DNA from: Dehalococcoidia bacterium
Lineage (GTDB): Bacteria; Chloroflexota; Dehalococcoidia; GIF9; UBA5629
Assembly: GCA_012961565.1 (NCBI GenBank)
Contig: DTZC01000137.1
Span: 1 to 6,353 of the forward strand
Length of the DNA stretch: 6,353 bases
Reading direction: 5' to 3'
Position 1 is the first letter of the stretch, and each line of letters opens with the position of its first letter. The notes below the pieces were generated by a model. The model ran no database searches. It was not told where the DNA came from and saw nothing but the letters and a program-made list of their open reading frames with translations. Below, piece after piece: positions 5,480 through 6,353 of the stretch. The position numbers and the translations under genes are program-made.

Positions 5480-6262
5480 TTGTCTTTTCACAAAAGGAGC
5501 CCGGACACCTTCGCCAATCTGAGGGAGATTATTGCTAGGCTGCGTGGTCCGGGGGGTTGTCCCTGGGACAGGAAACAGACGCATGCCTCACTGAAGCCGT
5601 TCCTAGTCGAAGAGTGCTACGAAGCCCTTCGAGCCCTCGAGGAGGAGGTGCCACAGAAGATATGCGAGGAGCTGGGCGACCTTCTACTTCAGATTATGCT
5701 CCATGCCCAAATTGCTGCTGAAGCTGGGCATTTTGATATTGATGACGTGATTCGTACCATCAGCAGCAAGTTGATTCATCGGCACCCTCATGTCTTCGGC
5801 GGTAATACAGCTAAGGATGCGGGGGAGGCAGGGCTAAACTGGGAGGCTTTGAAGCAGGCGGAGCGGCGGCAGGACCAATCGCTCCTGTCTGGTGTCCCTG
5901 AAGATATGCCTGCCTTAACTTACAGCCAGTCTATTCAGCGACGTGTAGCCGGAGTTGGTTTTGACTGGGAAGAAGTGGAGGAAATTATAGATAAGCTGAC
6001 TGAGGAGGTGAATGAAATCAAGCAAGCTTCCTCCCAGCAGGAGAAGGTTGATGAATTCGGTGATTTGCTTTTTACTTTAGCAAATATTGCACGCAGGTTA
6101 GACGTGGACCTAGAGATGGCCCTGCGGTCAGCTAATCAGCGCTTCCGCCGCCGCTTTACTTATATGGAGGAAGTTTGCCGCCACCGTGGCATTAGCTTTA
6201 ATGAACTATCGTTAGACGAAAAAAACGTCCTCTGGGAAGAGGCTAAACGGGAGATTGCATAA
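5480..6262 (+). CDS. mazG: MazG family nucleoside triphosphate pyrophosphohydrolase
   Basis: MazG hydrolyses NTPs and dNTPs to the monophosphate and pyrophosphate, cleaning the nucleotide pool; in E. coli it also affects ppGpp levels. From TTG 5480 the protein has 260 residues, close to E. coli MazG. It has the two tandem MazG domains of the long form. The first holds [11 protein letters not shown] at 25-35, EECYE at 44-48 and EELGD at 63-67. The second holds EEVNE at 175-179 and DEFGD at 191-195. The E-E-x-x-E and E-x-x-D residues that bind magnesium are intact in both. An upstream TTG at 5414 would add 22 residues without MazG-like features, and it overlaps the promoter. The gene has its own promoter after the hairpin and converges with tRNA-Pro, two bases apart. 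Confidence 0.93.
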   Translation: MSFHKRSPDTFANLREIIARLRGPGGCPWDRKQTHASLKPFLVEECYEALRALEEEVPQKICEELGDLLLQIMLHAQIAAEAGHFDIDDVIRTISSKLIHRHPHVFGGNTAKDAGEAGLNWEALKQAERRQDQSLLSGVPEDMPALTYSQSIQRRVAGVGFDWEEVEEIIDKLTEEVNEIKQASSQQEKVDEFGDLLFTLANIARRLDVDLEMALRSANQRFRRRFTYMEEVCRHRGISFNELSLDEKNVLWEEAKREIA

Positions 6263-6264
6263 AC

Positions 6265-6341
6265 TGGTCGGGGCGAGAGGACTCGAACCTCCGACCTCAG
6301 CGTCCCGAACGCTGCGCGCTACCAATCTGCGCTACGCCCCG
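6265..6341 (-). tRNA. tRNA-Pro (anticodon CGG)
   Basis: The minus strand folds as a full 77-base tRNA. The acceptor stem is CGGGGCG with CGCCCCG, the D stem GCGC/GCGC, and the anticodon stem CAGCG/CGCTG with loop TTCGGGA. The T stem is GGAGG/CCTCT with loop TTCGAGT. The anticodon CGG (6305-6307 on the plus strand) reads CCG proline codons. The discriminator base is A and CCA is encoded in the gene. Its promoter would lie beyond the right edge. The 3' end is two bases from the mazG stop. Confidence 0.97.
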
Positions 6342-6353
6342 TCGTCACATGTA

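Noticed and set aside
5482..5493. DnaA-box-like CTTTTCACA near the mazG start
   Set aside because: It is a single isolated match inside coding sequence, with no phasing or partner sites.
1..6353. Mobile elements, CRISPR array, defence or biosynthetic cluster
   Set aside because: No spaced direct repeats, transposase or integrase domains, or terminal inverted repeats were seen. All sizeable genes belong to housekeeping or widely conserved families.

Overview
This window is a compact block of bacterial housekeeping genes around dnaA, and it probably includes or borders the chromosomal replication origin. No mobile element, CRISPR array, toxin-antitoxin pair or phage gene is visible. The organism is bacterial, with GTG and TTG starts, Shine-Dalgarno sites and sigma70-type promoters. 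Gene content and the Obg sequence (an Ala-Glu-Ile-Pro G3 region followed by Gly-Arg-Gly-Leu-Gly) would suit Chloroflexota, perhaps Dehalococcoidia, but this placement is a low-confidence inference from memory of the families.

Layout, left to right. Bases 1-185 are the last codons of gyrB on the + strand, with a probable frame break near base 41. Facing it on the minus strand is a tight three-gene set transcribed leftward: dnaA (3400-2039), obgE (1883-819) and nadD (818-210). The obgE stop codon directly abuts the nadD start codon. The 155-base gap between dnaA and obgE holds a strongly AT-rich stretch and several DnaA-box-like nonamers. Three of these, in the same orientation, start exactly 21 bp apart at 2007, 2028 and 2049, which makes this the best oriC candidate. 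The 227-base gap between dnaA and the divergent fmt gene has two back-to-back TTGACA elements and a possible structured dnaA leader.

To the right, three + strand genes each have their own recognisable promoter: fmt (methionyl-tRNA formyltransferase), a YugP-type membrane zinc metallopeptidase, and mazG (NTP pyrophosphohydrolase). The promoters change two start calls. The fmt transcript appears to begin at or within about two bases of its ATG, so it may be leaderless. The first TTG of the mazG frame is the -35 box of the mazG promoter, so translation should start at a downstream TTG. A 16-bp perfect hairpin separates the peptidase gene from mazG. A tRNA-Pro(CGG) gene with an encoded CCA lies on the minus strand at the right edge, two bases from the end of mazG.

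The genes cover replication initiation and topology (dnaA, gyrB), ribosome assembly and GTP sensing (obgE), NAD synthesis (nadD), initiator tRNA formylation (fmt), nucleotide-pool cleaning (mazG) and decoding (tRNA-Pro). The products are all known families. The points worth a second look are regulatory: the phased DnaA boxes, the possible leaderless fmt mRNA, the divergent -35 dyad, and a substituted G3 motif in Obg.
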